Of a DNA stretch of 12,035 nucleotides, positions 1 to 7,993 are shown piece by piece. Both the position numbers and the translations under genes were made by a program. How positions within the stretch are numbered: position 1 is the first letter of the stretch; each line of letters begins with the position of its first letter. The stretch comes from DASUSF01 sp036375275 (GTDB lineage Bacteria > Pseudomonadota > Alphaproteobacteria > Geminicoccales > Geminicoccaceae). Location of the stretch: the NCBI GenBank assembly GCA_036375275.1, contig DASUSF010000128.1:1-12035 (forward strand). Direction: 5' to 3'. The notes under the pieces were generated by a model. That model worked only from the letters and a program-made list of their open reading frames with translations, had not been told where the DNA came from and made no database searches.

Positions 1-1
1 C

Positions 2-802
2 GGCTCCTACCGGCTCGATCACGCCGGGACCATGGGCACGCCCCCGATCCGCTCGCTCGACGACGTCCGGGCGCTGGGCCAGGAGGTGCGCGAGAAGGGC
101 TTCACCGCGCTCAAGACCAACATCTTCCGCTTCGATGGGCGTGAACCCTACATGTACCAGCCGGGGTTCGGGCGGATCGCCGGCTGGCCGGAGCTCAACG
201 TCGACCGCCACCTGCTGCGGATCATCAGCGACCAGATGGCCGCCTTCCGCGACGGCGCCGGCGACGACACGGACCTGCTGCTCGACCTCAACTACAACTT
301 CAAGACGGAGGGCTATCTCGAGGTGGCGCGGGCGATCGAGCCGTACGACCTGATGTGGCTCGAGCTCGACATCTACGATCCCGGGGCGCTCGCCCTGATC
401 CGGCGCGGGACCCGGACGCCGATCGCTTCCTGCGAGTCGCTGTTCACCCGCCGCCAGTTCCGGCCGTTCCTCGACGCCCAGGCCATGGACGTCGCGATCG
501 TCGACATCCCCTGGAACGGCATCCTCGAAGGCGTGAAGATCGCCGCGATGGCCGAGGCCTACGAGGTCAACTGCGCGCCGCACAACTTCTACGGCAACCT
601 GTCGACGATGATGAGCGCGCACTTCTGCGCCGCGATCCCGAACTTCCGGATCATGGAGATCGACATCGACGACGTGCCCTGGAAGGACGAGGTGGTGAGC
701 CCGCCGACCATCGAGGCCGGTCACCTGATCCTCGGCGACGCCCCGGGCTGGGGGGTGGAGGTGAACGAGGCGGCGATCCGCGCCCACCCGCCCGCGGGCT
801 GA
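2..802 (+). CDS. Mandelate racemase/muconate lactonizing-type enzyme (enolase superfamily), 5'-truncated
   Basis: The reading frame is open from base 2, so this is the C-terminal part of a longer protein whose start lies before the window. The ATG at 32 is internal and would remove the N-terminal capping domain. Enolase-superfamily members abstract the proton alpha to a carboxylate using a Mg-bound enolate. The expected barrel landmarks are visible: a strand ending in Lys-Thr-Asn (codons 113-121), an Asp-Leu-Asn metal-ligand motif (Asp codon 284, like the D-x-N of mandelate racemase), Glu ligands at codons 362 and 434, Asp at 503, and a His in 'APHNFYG' (codon 581) that would pair with that Asp as a His-Asp dyad. 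The second lysine of the usual K-x-K motif is Asn. A sugar-acid or hydroxy-acid dehydratase is more likely than a racemase, but the substrate cannot be read from the sequence. It ends 24 bases before the small membrane gene. Family membership is confident, substrate unknown. Confidence 0.88.
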   Translation, partial: GSYRLDHAGTMGTPPIRSLDDVRALGQEVREKGFTALKTNIFRFDGREPYMYQPGFGRIAGWPELNVDRHLLRIISDQMAAFRDGAGDDTDLLLDLNYNFKTEGYLEVARAIEPYDLMWLELDIYDPGALALIRRGTRTPIASCESLFTRRQFRPFLDAQAMDVAIVDIPWNGILEGVKIAAMAEAYEVNCAPHNFYGNLSTMMSAHFCAAIPNFRIMEIDIDDVPWKDEVVSPPTIEAGHLILGDAPGWGVEVNEAAIRAHPPAG

Positions 803-826
803 GCGCGCGCGCCCGGCCCTGCCGCG

Positions 827-1129
827 ATGATCACCACGCTCCGGCGGCTCTGGGCGGGCGAGGTGCCGCTCGACGAGGCGTTCTGGACCTGGGCGGTCGG
901 GGGCGGACTCCTGGTCAACCTGACGACCAGCTTCCTGTTCCTGGCCCTGATCGTCGCCGACCAGACGCTCGCCGCGGCCTTCGTCGGCTACGGCCTCTCG
1001 GTTCCCTACAACGTCCTGGTCACGGTCGGGGTCTGGCGTGCCGGCGCCCGCTACGAGGGCAGCCGGATGCGAGCCGACGTGATCCGCATGGTCACGCTCA
1101 TCGGCATGGCGATCCTGAGCCTCACCTGA
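827..1129 (+). CDS. Small membrane protein of unknown function, 100 residues
   Basis: This is a hypothetical protein with three likely membrane segments, at about residues 20-43, 48-68 and 84-99. The N-terminus is short and amphipathic ('LRRLWAGEVPL'), and a conserved-looking 'PYNVLV..GVWRAG..Y' follows the second segment. The pattern reminds me of small uncharacterised membrane proteins that are frequent in alphaproteobacteria, with a W-x-GE-x-PL start, a 'LLVNL' helix and 'VPYN...GVWR'; this is recollection, not a search. The start is the ATG at 827; no strong ribosome binding site precedes it. It follows the enolase-superfamily gene by 24 bases in the same direction, so the two may be co-transcribed. 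It converges on the acetoacetate-CoA ligase gene, with only 39 bases between the two stops and no clear terminator there. No catalytic motif is seen. Confidence 0.72.
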   Translation: MITTLRRLWAGEVPLDEAFWTWAVGGGLLVNLTTSFLFLALIVADQTLAAAFVGYGLSVPYNVLVTVGVWRAGARYEGSRMRADVIRMVTLIGMAILSLT

Positions 1130-1168
1130 GGCCCTCACCGCCTGTCCCGGCCGCCGCCCGCACGGGGC

Positions 1169-3109
<1,941 letters not shown>

Positions 3110-3113
3110 GGCC

Positions 3114-3953
3114 TCATGCCGCCTCTGGGAGGTTGAGGAGGGAGCGCGCCTCGGCGACCGTCGCGGGCCGCCGGCCATACTCCGGGCAGAGCTCGACCAC
3201 GCGCCTGACCAGGGCCGCGTTGGACGGCGCCAGCGCGTCGCGGTCGAGACGGACGTTGTCCTCGAGCCCCGTCCGGCAGTGCCCGCCGAGCTCGAGCGAC
3301 CATCGATTGAGCGTGATCTGGTCCCGGCCGATCCCGGCCCCGGTCCAGGTCGCGTCCGGCGCCAGGCGCTTCAGGGTCTCGATGTAGAACTCGAGGGTCG
3401 GGCGGTCGACCGGCATCGCGTTCTTGACGCCCATCACGAACTGGACGTGGAGCGGCGCCCTGATCTGACCGTTCTTCGCCATCTCGACTGCCTTGAAGAT
3501 CATCGACAGGTCAAACGCTTCGACCTCCGGCTTGACGTCATGCGCGAGCATCTCGGAAGCCAGCCAGTCGATCAGGTCGGGCGCGTTCTCGTAGACCCGG
3601 GTCGGGAAGTTGCAGGATCCGGTCGAGAGCGAGGCCATGTCAGGCTTGAGCGGGATCATGCCGCCCCGCTCGCGTCCGGCACCCGAGCGCCCGCCGGTCG
3701 AGAACTGCACGATCATCCCCGGACAGTGCCGGCGCAGCCCCTCGAGCAGGCGCGCGAACCGGTCCGGGTCAGCGGTCGGCGTGCCGTCGTCGTTCCGGAC
3801 GTGGCAATGGACCAGCGTCGCGCCGGCCTCGAACGCCTCCTGGGTAGATTCGACCTGCTCCTCGACCGTGATCGGCACCGCCGGGTTGTTCTCCTTGGTG
3901 GGAAGCGAGCCGGTGATCGCGACCGTGATGATGCAGGGCGTCGGCTCAGACAT
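3114..3953 (-). CDS. Beta-keto acid cleavage enzyme (BKACE, DUF849 family)
   Basis: This is a 279-residue protein of the family typified by 3-keto-5-aminohexanoate cleavage enzyme (Kce). Family chemistry is a retro-Claisen exchange: R-CO-CH2-COOH + acetyl-CoA gives R-CO-CoA + acetoacetate, on a Zn-binding TIM barrel. The metal site is visible as His49 and His51 ('VHCHVR') with Glu231 in 'GGHCRTGLEDN', where Arg227 and Asp232 also match the Kce active site as I remember it. 'TGGRSGAG' near residues 86-93 is a further family stretch. Its ATG overlaps the end of pcaG by 8 bases, which implies translational coupling, and the acetoacetate-CoA ligase gene follows directly. The operon context points to beta-ketoadipate as substrate, giving succinyl-CoA + acetoacetate. 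That is inference, since BKACE enzymes vary widely in substrate. Family call is strong, substrate unproven. Confidence 0.93.
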   Translation of the reverse strand: MSEPTPCIITVAITGSLPTKENNPAVPITVEEQVESTQEAFEAGATLVHCHVRNDDGTPTADPDRFARLLEGLRRHCPGMIVQFSTGGRSGAGRERGGMIPLKPDMASLSTGSCNFPTRVYENAPDLIDWLASEMLAHDVKPEVEAFDLSMIFKAVEMAKNGQIRAPLHVQFVMGVKNAMPVDRPTLEFYIETLKRLAPDATWTGAGIGRDQITLNRWSLELGGHCRTGLEDNVRLDRDALAPSNAALVRRVVELCPEYGRRPATVAEARSLLNLPEAA

Positions 3954-4572
3954 CGAAGAACACCGTCTCGTCCTCGCCCTGCAGGCGGATGTCGAAGCGG
4001 TAGGCGATGCCGTCGGCCCGCTCCTCGCGGGCGGCGATCAGGGTCCGCCGCCGCTCGGCCGGCTCGATCAGGCGCAGCACCGGGTCCTCTGCGTTGGCCG
4101 ACGATTCGTCCCCGAAGTACATCCGCGTGCTGAGGCCGATGTTGATGCCGCGCGCCACGATCCACAGGCTGACGTGCGGCGCCATCTCCTTGTGGCCGTG
4201 GCGGCCCGGGACGCGCCCGGGCTTGATCGTCTCGAACCAGAACAGTCCGGTCTCGAAGTCGGTGACCGCCCGGCCCCAGCCCCGGAAGCCCTGATCGAGG
4301 GGCCGGTCCCGGGTGTCGGCCGGGTGGTTGTAGCGGCCGTGCGCGTTGGCCTGCCAGATCTCGACCTGGGCGTCCCGGAGCGGCGCGCCGGAGCCGTCGA
4401 TCACCCGGCCCTCGATCCGGATCCGCTCGCCTTCGGTGCCGGCCCCGGCCAGCACGTTGAGCTTCTCCTGGCTCCGCATCGCGAGGCCGGCGACCGCGGG
4501 CGCCATCCCGATGTGGAGGTAGGGTCCCGCGGTCTGCGACGCCGTCTCCTTGAGGTAGGGGAGAGCAGCCAT
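3946..4572 (-). CDS. pcaG: Protocatechuate 3,4-dioxygenase alpha subunit
   Basis: This 208-residue intradiol dioxygenase subunit pairs with PcaH to cleave protocatechuate to 3-carboxy-cis,cis-muconate in the beta-ketoadipate pathway. The N-terminal 'QTAGPYLHIG' is typical of the alpha subunit, followed by 'IRIEGRVIDG.GAPL.DA.VEIWQAN..GRYNHP' and the C-terminal 'GIAYRFDIRLQGE.ETVFFD'. As expected for alpha, the Tyr/His iron ligands of the beta subunit are absent: the region aligned with the beta 'GAYPWRN...HIH' reads 'GRVPGRHGHKEMAPHVSLW'. It begins 3 bases after the pcaH stop, with GGAGGGG about 9 bases upstream of the ATG inside the end of pcaH. Its 3' end overlaps the next gene by 8 bases. 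Confidence 0.95.
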   Translation of the reverse strand: MAALPYLKETASQTAGPYLHIGMAPAVAGLAMRSQEKLNVLAGAGTEGERIRIEGRVIDGSGAPLRDAQVEIWQANAHGRYNHPADTRDRPLDQGFRGWGRAVTDFETGLFWFETIKPGRVPGRHGHKEMAPHVSLWIVARGINIGLSTRMYFGDESSANAEDPVLRLIEPAERRRTLIAAREERADGIAYRFDIRLQGEDETVFFDV

Positions 4573-4575
4573 GAC

Positions 4576-5301
4576 TCAAAGCCCCTCCAGCTTGTTCTCG
4601 AACAGGGTCTGGCGGCGGCCACGGAGCACGATGTCGAAGCGGTAGGCGAGCGTGTCCAGCGGCACCGTCGCGTGCAGGTCGAGCGGCGCCACCAGCCGCC
4701 GGATCGCGTCCGCGTCCGGGATCGCGTTCAGGATCGGGCAGTGCGGGATCAGCGGGTCGCCCTCGAAGTACATCTGGGTGATCAGCCGGGTGACGAACGC
4801 CGGGCCGAACAGCGAGAAGTGGATGTGGGCGGGTCGCCAGTCGTTGACCCGGTTGCGCCATGGGTAGGCGCCCGGCCGGATGGTCCGGAAGTGGTACGCG
4901 CCGTCCTCCCCGGAGAGGCAGCGCCCGCAGCCGCCGAAGTTCGGGTCGAGGGCGGCGACGTAGTTGTCGTTGACGTGGCGGTAGCGGCCGCCGGCGTTGG
5001 CCTGCCAGACCTCGATCAGCGCGTTCGGCACCGGCCGCCCGTTCTCGTCGACGACCCGGCCGTGAACGATGATCCGCTGGCCGATCGCCTCGCCGTCGAC
5101 CGCGCAGTTGGTGATCAGGTCGTCGTCGCCGGGCTCCAGGTCCTCCGGTCCGAACACCGGCCCCGTGACCTCCGAGAGCGACTGCTGCAGGGACAGGAGC
5201 GGCAGCCTCGGCGACCGGAGCACGCTGGTCTTGTAGCCGGGCGCGAAGGCCGGCGGGTGGACCGAGCGATCCCGCGGGTAGAACTCCCCCTTCCACTCCA
5301 T
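4576..5301 (-). CDS. pcaH: Protocatechuate 3,4-dioxygenase beta subunit
   Basis: This 241-residue catalytic subunit of the Fe(III) intradiol dioxygenase opens the ring of protocatechuate. All four iron ligands are present: Tyr107 ('GGRYRH'), Tyr146 ('GAYPWRN'), His159 and His161 ('WRPAHIHF'), with the active-site Arg156 in the same motif. The spacing 39-13-2 is the same as in the Pseudomonas putida enzyme. An N-terminal PcaH extension ('YPRDRSVHPPAFAPGYKTSVLRSP') and 'YRFDIVLRGRRQTLFEN' near the C-terminus are also typical (longest quoted runs kept short of full segments). The ATG at 5301 has a strong ribosome binding site, GGGGAGG, at 5309-5315 with 7 bases of spacing. It is the first gene of the leftward operon and is divergent from the dehydroquinate dehydratase gene across 273 bases. 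Confidence 0.96.
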   Translation of the reverse strand: MEWKGEFYPRDRSVHPPAFAPGYKTSVLRSPRLPLLSLQQSLSEVTGPVFGPEDLEPGDDDLITNCAVDGEAIGQRIIVHGRVVDENGRPVPNALIEVWQANAGGRYRHVNDNYVAALDPNFGGCGRCLSGEDGAYHFRTIRPGAYPWRNRVNDWRPAHIHFSLFGPAFVTRLITQMYFEGDPLIPHCPILNAIPDADAIRRLVAPLDLHATVPLDTLAYRFDIVLRGRRQTLFENKLEGL

Positions 5302-5352
5302 GGCAGCGCCTCCCCGGACCGGCCGTCGCCTTCCCTCGGCGCTACGTTAGTG

Positions 5353-5417
5353 CCGTTCGCGGCTCTTGGAAAACCAGATATCCGACCGCCGCGGACGGCA
5401 GCCGCCATCCGTTCGCG
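5353..5417 (+). repeat. 9-base direct repeat CCGTTCGCG, two copies
   Basis: CCGTTCGCG occurs at 5353-5361 and again at 5409-5417, 56 bases start to start, within the divergent control region. The first copy lies inside an imperfect hairpin GCCG-TTCG-CGGC. It could be a pair of regulator half-sites or chance in GC-rich DNA. Confidence 0.4.
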
Positions 5418-5468
5418 TGCCCGCTTCTCATCGCAAGGATCTCGCGCGCACGCTCTGGCGCGGATATC
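5377..5468. repeat. 8-base inverted repeat GATATCCG / CGGATATC
   Basis: GATATCCG at 5377-5384 is mirrored by CGGATATC at 5461-5468, with 76 bases between. Each copy contains the palindrome GATATC, an AT-rich word that stands out in this GC-rich sequence. The placement on either side of the middle of the divergent region would suit a looping repressor, but this is inference. Confidence 0.35.
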
Positions 5469-5473
5469 GTGAA

Positions 5474-5495
5474 CCAGCCCCAGGCCAGCCCCAGG
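5474..5495 (+). repeat. Perfect 11-base tandem duplication CCAGCCCCAGG
   Basis: CCAGCCCCAGG is present twice back to back, at 5474-5484 and 5485-5495, with a further CCAGG at 5508-5512 inside CTGGTCCAGG. It lies 80 to 101 bases upstream of the aroQ start, probably in the promoter or 5' leader. CCAG and the downstream CTGG could pair in RNA. Confidence 0.7.
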
Positions 5496-5574
5496 AATGC
5501 CGCTGGTCCAGGCCATGAGGGGGCGTCCTCGGCCGCGGCGGAAAGCGCGAACAGAAGCTTCGGGGAGACACCGC

Positions 5575-6021
5575 ATGAGCCAGCGCATCTACGTCCTGAA
5601 CGGGCCGAACCTGAACCTGCTCGGCACCCGCGAGCCGGAGATCTACGGCCGCGAGACGCTCGCCGACGTCGAGACGGCGTGCCGCGAGGCCGCCCGCCGC
5701 CACGACTTCGAGATCGAGTTCCGCCAGTCGAACCACGAGGGCGAGCTGGTCGGGTGGATCCAGGAGGCGCGCGAGAGGGCGGCGGCGATCGTCATCAACC
5801 CGGCCGGCTATACCAACACCTCGATCGCGATCCTCGACGCGCTCAAGATGTTCGAGGGGCCGATCGTGGAGGTGCACATCACCAACATCCACCGGCGCGA
5901 GGCCTTCCGGCACACGTCCTACATCTCGCTCGCCGCGACCGGCGTGATCTGCGGGCTTGGGACCCGGGGCTACCTGCTCGCCCTCGACGCGCTCGCCGAC
6001 ATGGTCGAGCGGCGGGCCTGA
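5575..6021 (+). CDS. aroQ: Type II 3-dehydroquinate dehydratase
   Basis: This 148-residue cytoplasmic enzyme interconverts 3-dehydroquinate and 3-dehydroshikimate; next to quinate/shikimate genes its role is probably catabolic (QsuC/QuiB-like). The type II motif 'NGPNLNLLGTREPEIYG' contains Asn12, Arg19 and the catalytic Tyr24. 'INPAGYTNTSIA' carries Asn75, and 'VEVHITNIHRREAFRHTSY' carries Glu99, His101, Arg108 and Arg112; Asp88 is also present. The His normally at position 81 (in Y/L-T-H-T-S) is Asn here. I chose the ATG at 5575, which has GGGGAGA at 5563-5569 just upstream and starts with the canonical family N-terminus. A longer frame from 5497 adds 26 arginine-rich residues with no family support. 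It is the first gene of the rightward operon and lies 5 bases before the dehydrogenase gene. Confidence 0.94.
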   Translation: MSQRIYVLNGPNLNLLGTREPEIYGRETLADVETACREAARRHDFEIEFRQSNHEGELVGWIQEARERAAAIVINPAGYTNTSIAILDALKMFEGPIVEVHITNIHRREAFRHTSYISLAATGVICGLGTRGYLLALDALADMVERRA

Positions 6022-6026
6022 TCGCC

Positions 6027-6917
6027 ATGACCGCCAGCTCCAAGGCGACGGCCCGGGTCGATCACACCAGCCCCGCGTTCCTGGTCGGCCTGATCGGCGC
6101 CGGCATCCAGGCGTCGCGCACGCCGCCGATGCACGAGAAGGAAGGCGCGGAGCAGGGCTTCCGCTACATCTACAAGCTGATCGACCTCAACGTCCTCGGG
6201 CTCGGGCCGGAGGCGCTGCCGGATCTGCTGCTCGCGGCCGAGCGGACCGGCTTCGCCGGCCTCAACGTCACCCATCCCTGCAAGCAGACCGTCATCCCGC
6301 TGCTCGACGAGCTGTCGGAGGACGCCGGGGCGCTCGGCGCGGTCAACACCGTGGTGCTCCAGGGCGGCCGGCGGGTCGGCCACAACACCGACTGGTGGGG
6401 GTTCGCCGAGAACCTCCGCCGCGGCCTCGCGGGCGCGCCGCGCACGCGCGTGGTTCAGCTCGGCGCCGGCGGGGCCGGCTCGGCCGTCGCCCACGCCGCC
6501 CTGACCGAAGGCGTCGAGCGGCTGACCCTGATCGACACCGACCGGACGCGCGCCGAGCAGGTCGCGGCCGGGCTGGCGGAGCGGTTCGGCCGCGGCCGGG
6601 CGATCGCGGGCGACGACATCGCGGCCGCGGTCGGGGAGGCCGACGGCCTGATCAACGCGACCCCGGTGGGCATGGAGAAATATCCGGGGACGCCGCTGCC
6701 GCCGGACCTGCTCCGGCCCGACCTCTGGGTCGCCGAGATCGTCTATTTCCCGCTCGAGACCGAGCTGCTCCGGCGCGCCCGCGCGCTCGGCGCGCGGACC
6801 CTCGATGGCGGCGGCATGGCGGTCTTCCAGGCGGTCGAGGCGTTCCGCCTGTTCACCGGCGTCAACCCGGACGCCGAGCGGATGCTCCGCCACTTCGCCT
6901 CGATGGGTCCTCGGTGA
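6027..6917 (+). CDS. Quinate/shikimate dehydrogenase, QsuD-like (shikimate dehydrogenase family)
   Basis: This 296-residue enzyme oxidises shikimate to 3-dehydroshikimate and/or quinate to 3-dehydroquinate. The substrate domain shows 'GIQASRTPPMHEKEG' (residues 26-40), with SRTP where biosynthetic AroE has SLSP, then 'NVTHPCKQ' with catalytic Lys86 and 'GHNTD' with Asp122. The Rossmann loop is 'GAGGAGSA' (146-153). The second strand ends at Asp170 ('LTLIDTDRTR') instead of the Asn-Arg-Thr pocket that binds the NADP phosphate, which suggests NAD+ use and a catabolic direction. The sequence strongly resembles my memory of Corynebacterium QsuD, including 'VVQLGAGG' and 'IETELL'/'AFRLFTG'-type stretches. 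It starts 5 bases after aroQ and its stop overlaps the next start (GTGA). Substrate balance between quinate and shikimate cannot be told. Confidence 0.92.
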   Translation: MTASSKATARVDHTSPAFLVGLIGAGIQASRTPPMHEKEGAEQGFRYIYKLIDLNVLGLGPEALPDLLLAAERTGFAGLNVTHPCKQTVIPLLDELSEDAGALGAVNTVVLQGGRRVGHNTDWWGFAENLRRGLAGAPRTRVVQLGAGGAGSAVAHAALTEGVERLTLIDTDRTRAEQVAAGLAERFGRGRAIAGDDIAAAVGEADGLINATPVGMEKYPGTPLPPDLLRPDLWVAEIVYFPLETELLRRARALGARTLDGGGMAVFQAVEAFRLFTGVNPDAERMLRHFASMGPR

Positions 6918-7993
6918 GCGAGGCCCTCGTGGCGGCTCCGCCGGTCCGGCTCGCCGTGGTCGGCGCCGGGCTGATCGGGCGCCAGCACGTGCTGCGGATC
7001 CGGAACGAGCCGGAGGCGACCCTCGCTGCGATCGTCGACCCGAGCCCGGCTGCCCGTGATCTCGCGGCCGGCGTCGGCACGCCGTGGCTCGCCGACCTGG
7101 ACGAGCTCCTCCGCGCGGACCGTCCGGACGGGGTGATCATCGCGACGCCGAACCAGATGCACGTCGCGAACGGCCTCACCGCCGTGGCCGCAGGCGTGCC
7201 GATGCTGCTGGAGAAGCCGGTCGCCGACGGCGTGGACGCCGGCTGGCGGCTGGTCGAGGCGGCGGAGCAGGCGGACGTGCCGATCCTAGTCGGACATCAC
7301 CGCCGGCACAGCCCGCTGATCCAGCGCGCCAAGGCGATGGTCGCGTCCGAGCGGCTCGGCCGGATCACGACCGTCTCGGCGCACTGCTGGTTCAGGAAGC
7401 CCGACGACTACTTCGACGTCGCCTGGCGGCGCGAGCCGGGCGGCGGGCCGGTGCTGATCAACCTGATCCACGTGATCGACGACGTCCGCAACATCTGCGG
7501 CGAGATCTCGACCGTTCACGCGTTGGAGAGCAGCGCGATCCGCGGCTTCCCGGTCGAGGACACGGCGGCGGTCCTGCTCCGCCTCGAGAGCGGCGCGCTC
7601 GGCACGATCACGATCTCCGACGCCGTGCCGGCGCCCTGGAGCTGGGAGCTGACCGCCGGCGAGGACAAGGCGTTCCCGAAGGTCGACACGTCCTGCTACC
7701 TGATCGGCGGCACCGAAGGGTCGCTTGCGGTGCCGGAGCTCGAGCTCTGGCATTACCCGTCCGAGGCAGGCTGGCGGGCGCCGATCGAGCGCCGTCGCGC
7801 GATCGCGCCGGAGCAGGACCCGCTGGTCCTGCAGCTTCGCCAGTTCTGTCGGGTGGTCCGGCGCGAGGAGCCGCCGCTCCTGGATGGCCGGAGCGCGATG
7901 GGCACGCTGGAAGCGACCCTCGCGGTCAAGGAATCGGCGGCGACCGGCCGGACGGTGCAGCTCGCCGCGCGGAGACGAGGAGGGCGCGCATGA
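6914..7993 (+). CDS. Gfo/Idh/MocA family oxidoreductase
   Basis: This 359-residue NAD(P)-dependent dehydrogenase belongs to a family acting on sugars and cyclitols. The N-terminal Rossmann fold shows 'VVGAGLIGRQH' (Gly17, Gly19, Gly22). The family motif 'EKPVAD' has Lys101, and 'LINLIHVIDD' supplies His186 with Asp189/Asp190 of the C-terminal catalytic region. The start is a GTG at 6914 overlapping the previous stop by 4 bases (GTGA); the next in-frame GTG at 6929 is possible. Its own stop overlaps the ATG of the dehydroshikimate dehydratase (ATGA). The double overlap inside the quinate/shikimate operon suggests it works on the same or a related cyclic polyol acid, possibly quinate or an epimer. 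That is inference; generic inositol dehydrogenase-like activity is the alternative. Confidence 0.9.
   Translation: MSEALVAAPPVRLAVVGAGLIGRQHVLRIRNEPEATLAAIVDPSPAARDLAAGVGTPWLADLDELLRADRPDGVIIATPNQMHVANGLTAVAAGVPMLLEKPVADGVDAGWRLVEAAEQADVPILVGHHRRHSPLIQRAKAMVASERLGRITTVSAHCWFRKPDDYFDVAWRREPGGGPVLINLIHVIDDVRNICGEISTVHALESSAIRGFPVEDTAAVLLRLESGALGTITISDAVPAPWSWELTAGEDKAFPKVDTSCYLIGGTEGSLAVPELELWHYPSEAGWRAPIERRRAIAPEQDPLVLQLRQFCRVVRREEPPLLDGRSAMGTLEATLAVKESAATGRTVQLAARRRGGRA

Larger units (their letters stand above)
5302..5574. promoter_or_regulatory. Divergent control region between the pca and quinate/shikimate operons
   Basis: These 273 bases separate the starts of pcaH (leftward) and aroQ (rightward), so promoters and any shared operator of both operons should lie here. 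Visible elements are a 9-base direct repeat CCGTTCGCG at 5353-5361 and 5409-5417, an inverted pair GATATCCG (5377-5384) and CGGATATC (5461-5468), and an 11-base perfect tandem duplication at 5474-5495. A weak leftward promoter could be TTTTCC/TAACGT read on the minus strand at about 5344-5373, with 18-base spacing; this is low confidence. GTTCG half-sites are reminiscent of IclR-type pca regulators (PcaU/PobR), but no regulator gene is in the window and no known operator matches cleanly. No convincing gene is seen inside. Confidence 0.5.

Noticed and set aside
1130..1168. Terminator between the convergent membrane protein and acetoacetate-CoA ligase genes
   Set aside because: Only 39 GC-rich bases with no clear stem followed by a U-run.
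3110..3178. Upstream start adding 23 residues to acetoacetate-CoA ligase
   Set aside because: The added residues are basic and atypical, and overlap the coding end of the beta-keto acid cleavage enzyme; the start at 3109 matches the family N-terminus and has an upstream AGAGG.
5497..5574. Upstream start adding 26 residues to the dehydroquinate dehydratase
   Set aside because: The extension is Arg-rich and unconserved; the ATG at 5575 has a good ribosome binding site and the canonical start.
5970..6893. 307-residue open frame on the - strand opposite the quinate/shikimate dehydrogenase
   Set aside because: Antisense shadow with no family features; the + strand carries the full dehydrogenase.
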